DNA of 64,000 bases, from assembly GCA_018266255.1 (NCBI GenBank), contig JAFEAT010000005.1, forward strand, positions 1 to 64,000, in the 5' to 3' direction. Below the pieces are notes generated by a model. It was not told the origin of the DNA, searched no databases, and saw only the letters and a list, made by a program, of their open reading frames with translations. Below, one piece after another: positions 26,938 to 34,303 of the stretch; position 1 is the first letter of the stretch, and the number at the start of each line of letters is the position of its first letter. The stretch comes from Cyanobacteria bacterium SZAS-4 (GTDB taxonomy: Bacteria > Cyanobacteriota > Vampirovibrionia > Obscuribacterales > Obscuribacteraceae). The position numbers and the translations under genes are program-made.

Positions 26938-27720
26938 ATGCGTCGCTCTCGCTTTTTCGTCGACCCGAACAGTGTCGACCTGACCAACAAAACTATTTCC
27001 ATCGACGACCCCAATCAAATTCGACAAATACTCACGGTATTGCGGCTGCGGGTGGGCGATGAGTTAGACATACTCGACGGAAAAGGAAGCATCTTTCCCT
27101 GCAAAATCGAATCGAGCACAGCCGCAAAAGGAAAAATTCGCAGCAACGACCGCATCATTTGCAAGTTCGAGGAAGCCTCAGCGGCCGGCGGAGAATGCAC
27201 AGTTCGTGTGACGATCGCCTTGCCAGTTTTGCGTGGCACTCGCTTCGAATGGGCCTTGGAAAAGCTTACCGAATTAGGCGTAGCTGAGATCGTTCCGATT
27301 CTCCTCGATCGTAGTGTCATAACTTACGACGCTGAAGACAACTTATCTGCCACCAAATTTCAACGGTGGCAATCGATCGTTCGCGAAGCATCCGAACAAA
27401 GCGAACGAGCTTTGATACCAAATGTGGTTTCTCCCGAAAAATTCGCCACTTTTGTCAAGAGGCAAGAGCTTGTTGCAGCGACCAAATTTATCGGCGCTGA
27501 GAGGGCTGATGCACAGCCGATAAATGATGCAGTCGATAGCACAAGTGGTGCCAGAAATATATGCATCGCCATTGGTGCCGAAGGTGGTTTCACAGACGAA
27601 GAATTTGCATTATCTTTCACTCATGGTTTTGCCCCGATTTCTCTAGGCAAGCGAATACTCAGGGCTGAGACAGCCGCACTGTATGCGGCTTCAGTCCTGA
27701 TTTCCCGACTCGACAAGTAG
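26938..27720 (+). CDS. rsmE: 16S rRNA (uracil-1498-N3)-methyltransferase
   Basis: A 260-residue SPOUT-class methyltransferase that methylates U1498 of 16S rRNA. It has the N-terminal PUA-like domain (MRRSRFFVD, ILTVLRLRVGDELDILDG) and the trefoil-knot catalytic domain with ALEKLTELGVAEIVPILLDR, EASEQSERALIP, IGAEGGFTDEE (S-adenosylmethionine loop) and SLGKRILRAETAALYA. GGAAGA is 7 bases before the ATG. Followed by yggS and sepF on the same strand after a gap with a separate promoter. Confidence 0.95.
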   Translation: MRRSRFFVDPNSVDLTNKTISIDDPNQIRQILTVLRLRVGDELDILDGKGSIFPCKIESSTAAKGKIRSNDRIICKFEEASAAGGECTVRVTIALPVLRGTRFEWALEKLTELGVAEIVPILLDRSVITYDAEDNLSATKFQRWQSIVREASEQSERALIPNVVSPEKFATFVKRQELVAATKFIGAERADAQPINDAVDSTSGARNICIAIGAEGGFTDEEFALSFTHGFAPISLGKRILRAETAALYAASVLISRLDK

Positions 27721-27891
27721 TAGAGATCCGATAGCACCACTAGAGATATCACTTAGACAACACACTATCAGACTGATTGCTATGAAACCGAGTCAGCATC
27801 ACATCTTTAAGCTGATAATAATAGCTAGTACAATGACACTGAAGAGGTCGAAGAACTGACCTTTTTGCGAGCCGAAAAAAGTGGTTTCGAC

Positions 27892-27923
27892 TTGACAAAT
27901 TCGCCTTTTCCAGGTCTTATAGT
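27892..27923 (+). promoter_or_regulatory. Candidate promoter for yggS-sepF
   Basis: TTGACA at 27892-27897; the -10 is CTTATA (18-base spacer) or TATAGT at 27918-27923 (20-base spacer). Transcription would start near 27930, which supports translation from 27976 rather than from the TTG at 27865. Confidence 0.55.
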
Positions 27924-27936
27924 AGGTGTTGCTGGA

Positions 27937-27954
27937 GGCATCATATGTGATGCC
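27937..27954 (+). promoter_or_regulatory. Operator-like palindrome just downstream of the yggS promoter
   Basis: GGCATCA-TATG-TGATGCC, perfect 7-bp arms with a 4-base centre, close to the predicted transcription start. Confidence 0.45.
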
Positions 27955-27975
27955 AAATTTGCCCGAACGGAAGGC

Positions 27976-28635
27976 ATGAGTGTGGCTGACAACTTAGCTC
28001 GCATCAGAGAGACAATCGGCACTAGCCCGGTAAAGCTCATTGCTGTGACTAAATCCGCAAAGCCCGCTCAAATAGAGGAGGCGTACTCCTCTGGTGTCAC
28101 CGAATTTGGTGAAAGCCGAGTTCAAGATGTACTAGCCAAAATGCAATTGTTGCCACCACCAGTGGTCAACAATTCAAAATGGCATTTTATCGGTCACCTT
28201 CAGACCAATAAAGTGAAGCAAGCGATCGGTAAGTTCGCATTGATTCATTCGGTCGACTCACTCAATCTTGCAAAAGAGATCTCCAAAGTTGCCACCAGTC
28301 GCGAGCTGATTCAACCGGTGCTCTTACAAGTGAAAGTGATGGAAGATGCTGATAAAACAGGCTTCTCTCCTGATGAGTTGCGCTCTCAGTTCGCTCAGAT
28401 CAAAAGTCTGCCGGGCTTGAAAATTGAAGGTCTCATGACCATCACGCCGCTCACCGAAGATAAAGAAGTTTGGCAAAAATGTTTTGACGGTCTGCGTGAC
28501 TTGAGAGACGAACTAGAAAAAACGTTCGATGTAAATCTGCGTGAATTATCTATGGGTATGAGCACTGACTGGCAAGAAGCAATCAAATGTGGTGCCACAA
28601 TGGTGCGAATAGGGTCGGCGATTTTTAAAGAGTGA
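27976..28635 (+). CDS. yggS: YggS-family pyridoxal-phosphate homeostasis protein
   Basis: A 219-residue PLP-binding TIM-barrel protein (COG0325), which keeps free pyridoxal phosphate in balance. The PLP Lys is in LIAVTKSAKP; other family blocks are FGESRVQDV, WHFIGHLQTNKVKQ, IHSVDSLNLA, GFSPDEL, GLMTITP and LSMGMSTDWQEAI with GATMVRIGSAIF at the end. ATG 27976 gives normal family length; GGAAGG lies only one base before it but seven before the GTG at 27982, so GTG 27982 may be the real start. The longer frame from TTG 27865 would overlap the promoter. sepF follows by 81 bases, the classical cell-division neighbourhood. Confidence 0.92.
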   Translation: MSVADNLARIRETIGTSPVKLIAVTKSAKPAQIEEAYSSGVTEFGESRVQDVLAKMQLLPPPVVNNSKWHFIGHLQTNKVKQAIGKFALIHSVDSLNLAKEISKVATSRELIQPVLLQVKVMEDADKTGFSPDELRSQFAQIKSLPGLKIEGLMTITPLTEDKEVWQKCFDGLRDLRDELEKTFDVNLRELSMGMSTDWQEAIKCGATMVRIGSAIFKE

Positions 28636-28682
28636 TGTGGTTTTTTCCTTTGGTAAGGAACGGTGGGAAATCTGGTAAGGCG

Positions 28683-28709
28683 TAACTTGGTATTACCGAG
28701 TTAAGGAGG
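28683..28709 (+). promoter_or_regulatory. Hairpin abutting the sepF ribosome-binding site
   Basis: TAACTTGG (28683-28690) pairs with CCGAGTTA (one G-U) around the loop TATTA; the last stem base is the first base of AAGGAGG (28703-28709), which lies 7 bases before the GTG start. Could modulate translation. Confidence 0.45.
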
Positions 28710-28716
28710 AAATGTA

Positions 28717-29229
28717 GTGAGCAGCATCGTGACAAAGTTTAAAAGCTTCTGGTTTGGTCCTTCGGACAACTATGAGCGAGAAGATTTCGAAGATTTATTT
28801 GAGACATCTGACGACGTTTATGCGACTAACGGTCAGTTGGCTCTAGAGCCCCAGCCTGTAGATCCGGTAAGAACTACACGGCAGTCAATCGGACCAACCT
28901 TCAGCAGCAAAGTTGTTGACCATCCAAGCGCTCAAGCATCGAGCGAAGTTCTGGTTATCGAACCTAGACAATTTGAAGAGTCAATCGAAATTGTCGAGCA
29001 CCTCCGCGCTCGCAAATCAGTTCTCCTCAACTTGCACATGTTGGACAACGAACAATCACAACGCGTAGTCGACTTCTTGTCGGGTGCTTGCCATGCGATT
29101 GACGGACACCAACAACGCATCGGCGACGGCGTCTTCTTGTTCGCACCAGCCAGCGTTGTAATCAGCTCTGAAACAGGTTCTTCGAAGGCTATCAAAGACG
29201 CTTTCTGGAACAAGACTCAGACTTTATAA
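28717..29229 (+). CDS. sepF: Cell division protein SepF
   Basis: A 170-residue cytoplasmic protein that binds FtsZ and the membrane and aligns the division ring, replacing FtsA in Gram-positives and Cyanobacteria. An N-terminal amphipathic helix (SSIVTKFKSFWFG) is the likely membrane anchor, followed by an acidic linker and the SepF core: VLVIEPRQFEESIEIVEHL, KSVLLNLHMLDNEQSQRVVDF (in two runs), GACHAIDGHQQRIGDGVFLF and ASVVIS. The GTG start has a perfect AAGGAGG. A strong terminator follows 38 bases after the stop. Confidence 0.96.
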   Translation: MSSIVTKFKSFWFGPSDNYEREDFEDLFETSDDVYATNGQLALEPQPVDPVRTTRQSIGPTFSSKVVDHPSAQASSEVLVIEPRQFEESIEIVEHLRARKSVLLNLHMLDNEQSQRVVDFLSGACHAIDGHQQRIGDGVFLFAPASVVISSETGSSKAIKDAFWNKTQTL

Positions 29230-29266
29230 GCTGATCCAAGATCAAGCGTTGTGTGGGGTTATATCG

Positions 29267-29296
29267 ATGCGCTGGAGCAATCCAGCGCATTTTGAT
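29267..29296 (+). terminator. Rho-independent terminator of sepF
   Basis: Perfect 10-bp arms ATGCGCTGGA (29267-29276) and TCCAGCGCAT (29281-29290) with a GCAA loop, followed by TTTGATT. Confidence 0.8.
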
Positions 29297-29307
29297 TAGA
29301 GGTGATA

Positions 29308-29655
29308 ATGCCATCGTTTAGAGAGCAAGATGATGCGATTGCCGAAGTGAAGGTAATCTTCGAAGGGTCGAATGGAGAGATGGCACCAGGGCGGATATTC
29401 CTGGGGCGCCCTTACCAGAAGGGGCCGGGTCAGTGGGCCTGTCCAGTAGGTATAGAAGGATTGCACGATAAGCTGCCTGATATCGCAGGCGGTGATTCAT
29501 TCCATGCCCTCTGCTTGGCTCACTGGTTGATCAAAAATCGGCTGGAGACATTCCTCGCCAATGGCGGCAAAATATTTCGCCTGAACGACAGCGGGTTGTC
29601 GGCATTTAAATTGCTGTTTCCGTTCCAGGCTTACTTCAACCCCGACCAGGCGTAA
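29308..29655 (+). CDS. Hypothetical protein, possibly DUF6968-like
   Basis: A 115-residue protein. ATG 29308 has GAGG 6 bases upstream, directly behind the sepF terminator. Conserved-looking blocks: FLGRPYQKGPGQWACPVGIE, DSFHALCLAHWLIKNRLETF and GGKIFRLND. The mix of Gly-Pro turns and a Trp/His helix resembles small immunity-like domains (DUF6968), but I am not certain of the family. No signal peptide. Confidence 0.6.
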   Translation: MPSFREQDDAIAEVKVIFEGSNGEMAPGRIFLGRPYQKGPGQWACPVGIEGLHDKLPDIAGGDSFHALCLAHWLIKNRLETFLANGGKIFRLNDSGLSAFKLLFPFQAYFNPDQA

Positions 29656-29988
29656 TGTACGAACCTGTCGGGCTCTTCCAACGTTTGCTGACTGTTCCTA
29701 GAAGCTAATCGTTATTTGCGATATTTTAAAATTTCGTGTCCGCAAACCCTTGCCAGGACTGCGTCTATATCATGAGCACATTCCTCCATTGCGCAGCACA
29801 GCGATATCGCTTCAACTCGCTTCTTAGCGATATCGCTTTACTAAAGAATGGTATCAGTTTCGTTTTTTAGAAACCGCTGCTCGAGCCGCACCAGTGGCTC
29901 ATCTACAAATACTTTTCAAACCGATTGAACTTTTTCTGCAATTTAGACGTTTAAACAATCAGGAGTAATAACTTGAGGAACGTTGAAT
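29656..29988. other. Intergenic region carrying paired palindromes
   Basis: 333 bases with no gene. Two copies of the 12-bp perfect palindrome AGCGATATCGCT lie at 29800-29811 and 29826-29837. The rest is AT-rich and probably holds the promoter of the next gene. Confidence 0.6.
29800..29837 (+). promoter_or_regulatory. Two identical 12-bp palindromes, candidate operator pair
   Basis: AGCGATATCGCT twice, centre-to-centre 26 bp (about 2.5 helix turns), about 150 bp before the start of a DNA-binding protein gene. Confidence 0.5.
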
Positions 29989-30927
29989 ATGGAAGAAATT
30001 CATCTCTCGGAGGAAGCCTTCGCCTATCAGTCATTGCAAAACTTTTTGTCAAAATTTCCAAACGAAGAAGCATGTCTAAAGTTGTTCCCAACTACATGCA
30101 AAGCCTGTGGGCATAAGAAAAAAGCTGTTGCTTCAAGCGCCCGCGTCATCAATTGTTCAAGGTGCAAGACGAAAACTTGGCGCACAGCTGACACATATTT
30201 TCAGGGACTGCGAAGACTGATGCCAACGCTTGCGTGGATATGGCTTCACGAAGATCGTGCAGTTTTAAGCATAAACAAATTCGCAGAACTGTTTGATATT
30301 GCCTATGCAACCGCGTGGAAAATTGAAGCTAGACTACAAGCTGTTCTTGAGAACGAAATGGATAAGCACGATGTAATTGAGTTGATCACATCAGTTTTCG
30401 ATCCAGTCATACAGAAGCGAAGCATCGACAGTACTGCTAACGAACATCCTGTTTATGAAGATGACGACAATCAGGCACAAGTTCAAGAACAAGAAAATCT
30501 TGACGAAGATCAACAAGCGATTCGTGCCTTCTTAATGCCGCAGCCAGTTGAGTTCGATAACTTGTTTCAAGTTTCAGGATTGCCAATTGGAAAGTTTTCT
30601 GCCGCGCTTGCGTGTCTAGAACTTGAGGGCATTGCAACTCGGCATGCTGGCAACAAATTCTCGCTAACGAAGACGAATCCGGCACTACTAATTGGCACTC
30701 AAGAGCAAGAAGTGTTGAGACGCTTCTTTGCGTACATCAAGAATTTACACGGCATCAGTCGGAAGTATCTGCAGCGTTATCTTGCTGCTTTTTGGGCGAG
30801 AGTCGGAGTAAACCGTTGGTCCAAAGGAACATTTTTGAAATCGTGCATGAAGCTTCGTCGATTGAGTTACGGCGAAATATTAGACTACAACTCTCCCAAG
30901 AAGTTGCGTGTGCCATACACTGACTAG
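29989..30927 (+). CDS. Putative DNA-binding regulator derived from an IS1595-type transposase
   Basis: A 312-residue protein. Residues ~35-70 are an IS1595-style zinc ribbon (CKACGHKKK... CSRCKTKTWRTADTYFQGLR), followed by the transposase helical region (WIWLHEDRAVLSINKFAELF, DIAYATAWKIEARLQAVL) with an HTH. The acidic DDE catalytic core expected next is missing. In its place are an acidic Gln/Glu-rich linker and a DprA-like winged helix (FLMPQPVEFDNLFQVSGLPI...). The end (HGISRKYLQRYLAAFWARVG) matches the closing helix of IS1595 transposases. It should bind DNA but not cut it. ATG 29989 has GAGGA upstream; a TTG two codons earlier is possible. No terminal inverted repeats seen. Confidence 0.6.
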   Translation: MEEIHLSEEAFAYQSLQNFLSKFPNEEACLKLFPTTCKACGHKKKAVASSARVINCSRCKTKTWRTADTYFQGLRRLMPTLAWIWLHEDRAVLSINKFAELFDIAYATAWKIEARLQAVLENEMDKHDVIELITSVFDPVIQKRSIDSTANEHPVYEDDDNQAQVQEQENLDEDQQAIRAFLMPQPVEFDNLFQVSGLPIGKFSAALACLELEGIATRHAGNKFSLTKTNPALLIGTQEQEVLRRFFAYIKNLHGISRKYLQRYLAAFWARVGVNRWSKGTFLKSCMKLRRLSYGEILDYNSPKKLRVPYTD

Positions 30928-31108
30928 CTTCATGCTTCACCACCAAGGTTTGGAAAATCGTCCAATAATTTCGGAGTTTTGCTCTACTGGCAACGGTCCG
31001 TAGGAGCGTATCATTGTCAGTAAGAAAAGGAGATCGTAGTTTTGTTCAAATGACTCGTCACACAGCGTATTCGCTTGTGATGAACAGTTTCGATTGGGAG
31101 AACGTCTA

Positions 31109-31843
31109 ATGGAAATCACACAAAGTACGCGCCTGGTAAATGATGATCGAGCAGAAAATCTCACCAGTAATATGCAAACAGTTTCGCCAGCACTGGAAAA
31201 ATATGAACGGGAGGTCTTGCTTAAACAGTGGAGTCGCCCTGACCTAGATACACGAGACCGCAGCGTCATCACAGTGTCAGCGTTGATAGCGCGAAATCAA
31301 AGCGCAGAATTGCCAATTGAATTTAGATTCGCACTAGATAATGGTGTGCAACCGCGCGAATTATCCGAAATCATCACGCATCTCGCTTTTTATTCAGGCT
31401 GGCCGAATGCCATGGTTGCTGCACAGATTGCCAGTGTGATTTTTGCAAGCAGAAAAGTAACTTTAGAAGAACTGCCGTTAGCCTCGCCTGAACTGCTGCC
31501 ATTAAACAAAGAAGCTGAAGATATGCGCGCAGCACACGTTCAGCAACAGTTTGGCGCAGTAGCACCAGGAGTGGTGCAGAATACAACAGATGTGCTTTTC
31601 CGTGACCTCTGGCTTCGTCCTGATTTGAAACCGCGAGACAGAAGTCTTGTCACTGTCACAGCCCTAATCGCGACCGGCCAAGTGGCTCAGATTCCATATC
31701 ACCTAAATCGTGCGATGGATAACGGATTGACGCAGCCGCAAGCAGCAGAAGTCCTAACGCATCTAGCGTTTTACGTCGGCTGGCCAAACATTTTCTCGGC
31801 GATGCCAGTAGCGAAAGAAGTGTTCGAAAAGCGTTCTACTTAG
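31109..31843 (+). CDS. Carboxymuconolactone decarboxylase/AhpD-like protein, two tandem domains
   Basis: A 244-residue protein with two copies of the CMD fold: WSRPDLDTRDRSVITVSALI...HLAFYSGWPNAM and LWLRPDLKPRDRSLVTVTAL...HLAFYVGWPNIF. This is the COG0599 pattern (R-x-R-S-L-x-T-V-x-x-L, H-x-A-F-Y-x-G-W-P). The CxxC of true AhpD peroxidases is absent in both copies, so a lactone decarboxylase or unknown role is more likely. ATG 31109 is chosen with GGGAG 9 bases upstream. It overlaps the convergent thioesterase by 4 bp. Confidence 0.88.
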   Translation: MEITQSTRLVNDDRAENLTSNMQTVSPALEKYEREVLLKQWSRPDLDTRDRSVITVSALIARNQSAELPIEFRFALDNGVQPRELSEIITHLAFYSGWPNAMVAAQIASVIFASRKVTLEELPLASPELLPLNKEAEDMRAAHVQQQFGAVAPGVVQNTTDVLFRDLWLRPDLKPRDRSLVTVTALIATGQVAQIPYHLNRAMDNGLTQPQAAEVLTHLAFYVGWPNIFSAMPVAKEVFEKRST

Positions 31844-32274
31844 CTTTGGTGGGCGACTCGAGCCTCGATTCGTGCTCGTGTGGCTGCCGAAATCGGAACA
31901 GGTTTTCTGGTAGTGAGATCGATTGATACCATGACCTCTTCAGAGACGGCACAGCATTTGTCATTCAAAAAGATTGCCTGACCAACTTTGACCGAGGTTC
32001 GGCCGAACGAATTGATCCTGGTCGCTACCTGTGCAGTGCCGGGGAAATTCATCTCAGCAAGAAAATCCAACTTGACACTCGCTATGACGAATGTCGTTCC
32101 AGGTTCACTCAACGCATCCATGCCGTCAAAAAGCACACTGACACGACCCTGTTCCAGCAACGTCGAAAAGACAGCGTTGTTTACGTGCCCAAGCGCATCG
32201 GTATCACCGTATCGCAATGACACCGGCGTCCAACAGTGGTATAAGCTTGCGTCAGTGAAAGATTCGGTTTGCAT
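31840..32274 (-). CDS. Acyl-CoA thioesterase, 4HBT/YbgC-FadM type
   Basis: A 144-residue hot-dog-fold enzyme expected to hydrolyse acyl-CoA or aryl-CoA thioesters. The active-site motif is RYGDTDALGHVNNAVF (Asp and the H-V-N-N helix), and the central strands TTFVIASVKLDFL and VKVGQAIF fit the family. ATG 32274 has GGAG 5 bases upstream; the TTG eight codons earlier is not needed. Divergent from the RibD-like gene, sharing a 76-base promoter region. Confidence 0.88.
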   Translation of the reverse strand: MQTESFTDASLYHCWTPVSLRYGDTDALGHVNNAVFSTLLEQGRVSVLFDGMDALSEPGTTFVIASVKLDFLAEMNFPGTAQVATRINSFGRTSVKVGQAIFLNDKCCAVSEEVMVSIDLTTRKPVPISAATRARIEARVAHQS

Positions 32275-32350
32275 CGGGGCTCCGTTTTGACAAAACAATT
32301 GGAAGAGTAATTACAGCACACATAATAGAATTTCGGAGCATCAGAAATAT

Positions 32351-33070
32351 ATGTCGAAACGTCCCTACGTAATTTGTCATATGGTCGCAACCATCGATGG
32401 AAAGATTCTTAGCAGACGCTGGAAACACTTCAAAGTAGCCAAAGCGATTGGCGGACAATATGAAGAAACAGGTGCAGAATTCGAAGTCGGCTCCTGGCTG
32501 GTTGGCACTAAAACATTGCGCGAATTCTTTCCCGGCACAAAATCGCTGAAGCAGTCCGTTGCACCTGTACCCAAAGGGAATTTCGTAGCCAATCCTGACG
32601 CCGAGACTTTTGCGGTTGGGTTGGATACAAACGGTTCCGTTCGATTTGATGAGAACGAAATCGGTGGAGATCACCTCATCGTCATGATTACAGCAAAAGT
32701 TGGCGATGCCTACAAAGCGCATTTGCGAGAGTTGGGAATCTCCTACCTAATCTGCGGAGAGGACGAAATAGATTTCGTTGAGCTTCTGGAGTCGTTAAAG
32801 AAAGAATTCAAAATTAAGAAGATACTTCTAGAAGGTGGCGGACTAATCAATGGTGCGATGTTGCAAGCCGGTTTGATTGACGAGATTAGTCAGCTCATTG
32901 TGCCTATCGTCGATGGCGGTGGCGCGGAAATTAGCGGACTCTATGACCTCAGAACAGAAGCACCTGAAACGGCCGCCTTCGACCTGACATTGATCGAGCA
33001 ACAAACACTCAAGCATGGAACGCAGTGGTTGCGTTATCGCGTGAAACATCCCGCAAGCACTAAAAAATGA
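32351..33070 (+). CDS. RibD C-terminal-domain (dihydrofolate-reductase-like) reductase
   Basis: A 239-residue NADPH-dependent reductase with the RibD_C fold: YVICHMVATIDGKILS at the N-terminus, WLVGTKTLREF, IVMITAKVGDAYKAHL, and ILLEGGGLINGAMLQAGLID with EISQLIVPIVDGGG. Such stand-alone proteins are either riboflavin-pathway reductases or unspecific pteridine/xenobiotic reductases; no deaminase domain or rib gene is nearby, so the second is likelier. The stop overlaps the nitronate monooxygenase start (ATGA), showing translational coupling. Confidence 0.88.
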   Translation: MSKRPYVICHMVATIDGKILSRRWKHFKVAKAIGGQYEETGAEFEVGSWLVGTKTLREFFPGTKSLKQSVAPVPKGNFVANPDAETFAVGLDTNGSVRFDENEIGGDHLIVMITAKVGDAYKAHLRELGISYLICGEDEIDFVELLESLKKEFKIKKILLEGGGLINGAMLQAGLIDEISQLIVPIVDGGGAEISGLYDLRTEAPETAAFDLTLIEQQTLKHGTQWLRYRVKHPASTKK

Positions 33071-34155
33071 GCGACTGGACCAAAAATAGACTGACAAATT
33101 TACTTGGAATCGAGTATCCGATTTTTCAAGGACCTTTCGGGCGAGGAGGTTCAACGCCTCTGCTGGCAGCCACAGTATCGAATGGCGGAGGGCTTGGCGC
33201 CTTTGGTGCAAACGATTTAGATGCAGCAGACATTCTCAAAGTGGGCAAAGAAATCAAATCACGCACCAACAAACCTTTTGCCATGAACTTATGGGTCTCC
33301 ACTTTCGATCGAGGTGGCGACTCACTCGAAAAAGAAACTTACGATCTGGTAGTTGAAACACTTCGCCCGTTTTATAAAGAGCTGGGTATAGAGCCGCCCG
33401 CGATGCCCTCAGGTAAAGCAAAAGATTTTGAATCTCAAGTGGAAGCTGTGCTCAACATCAGGCCCGCAGTTTTCTCATTTGTATTTGGAATTCCAAGCAA
33501 AGAGATTCTCAACGAATGCAAAAGGCTCGGAATAATCACCGCAGGCGCAGCCGCAACTGTCGATGAAGCAGTCGCAATAGAAGAAGCCGGTGTCGATGTC
33601 GTTGTGGCATCAGGGTTTGAAGCAGGAGGGCATCGTCCATTCTTTCTACGCCCGGCCGAAGAATCACTAGTTGGCACCATTGCACTGATACCACAAGTAG
33701 TGGACAAAGTTAAAATCCCAGTCATCGCCGCTGGTGGCATCGCAGACGGTCGTGGCGTTGCAGCTGCCCTCATTTTAGGTGCTTCGGCAGTGCAAATTGG
33801 AACAGCATTTTTGGCTTGTGACGAGTCTGGCGCAAGCGATGAGCACAGAAAACTGCTCTTTCAAGAAGAAGCAAAATATACAGGGCTTTCCCGCGCCTAC
33901 ACGGGTCGGTTAGCTCGCGGATTGTACAATCGCTTCGCCAAGGAACTAGAACCATTCGAATCGAAATTTGCAAAATATCCAGCCCACAGTTGGATCGTTG
34001 CACCTTTAAAAGCAGCGGCAATAGCGCAAGGGCGGAACGACCTGGTCGCACTCTGGGCTGGGCAAGCAGCACCGCTCGTGAAGTATCACAAAGCAGCAGA
34101 TTTGCTAGAAGCGCTGGTTAAAGAGACTTCAGTTCAGCTTTCCGCGTCTGATTAG
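33067..34155 (+). CDS. Nitronate monooxygenase (2-nitropropane dioxygenase family)
   Basis: A 362-residue FMN-dependent TIM-barrel enzyme that oxidises nitronates such as propionate 3-nitronate. Motifs: YPIFQGPFGRGGSTPLLAA, NGGGLGAFGA, KPFAMNLWV, GFEAGGHRPFF (family G-x-E-A-G-G-H-x), PVIAAGGIADGRGVAAALIL and GASAVQIGTAFLACDESGA. A 4-bp overlap with the RibD-like gene makes a two-gene operon of redox detoxification type. The TAG stop is within the first unit of a tandem repeat. Confidence 0.92.
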   Translation: MSDWTKNRLTNLLGIEYPIFQGPFGRGGSTPLLAATVSNGGGLGAFGANDLDAADILKVGKEIKSRTNKPFAMNLWVSTFDRGGDSLEKETYDLVVETLRPFYKELGIEPPAMPSGKAKDFESQVEAVLNIRPAVFSFVFGIPSKEILNECKRLGIITAGAAATVDEAVAIEEAGVDVVVASGFEAGGHRPFFLRPAEESLVGTIALIPQVVDKVKIPVIAAGGIADGRGVAAALILGASAVQIGTAFLACDESGASDEHRKLLFQEEAKYTGLSRAYTGRLARGLYNRFAKELEPFESKFAKYPAHSWIVAPLKAAAIAQGRNDLVALWAGQAAPLVKYHKAADLLEALVKETSVQLSASD

Positions 34156-34209
34156 CCGTAGCCCAGCATGATTAGCCGTAGCCCAATATGATTAGCCGTA
34201 GCCCACTAT
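34150..34209 (+). repeat. 20-bp tandem repeat x3 across the stop codon
   Basis: GATTAGCCGTAGCCCAGCAT at 34150, then 34170 and 34190 with changes only in positions 17-19. The stop TAG (34153-34155) is in unit 1; the next units also carry TAG in the same place. Confidence 0.92.
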
Positions 34210-34267
34210 GGCAAGATATGCGGGGCGTGCGATTACTGCTTTTCGCAGCCAACTGCTTGCGTGCCGT

Positions 34268-34273
34268 TATAAT
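34268..34273 (+). promoter_or_regulatory. -10 box of the secreted-protein gene
   Basis: TATAAT, consensus. No good -35 at the usual distance. A transcript from here would start near 34280 and exclude the earlier in-frame ATG at 34208, supporting the start at 34304. Confidence 0.4.
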
Positions 34274-34303
34274 TACCGAAACGTCTCCACACACACAGTA
34301 TGC

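Noticed and set aside
31050-31109. 19-residue leader frame ending in TAATG before the AhpD-like gene
   Set aside because: AAAAGGAG is 17 bases from its ATG, too far; the next gene has its own ribosome-binding site.
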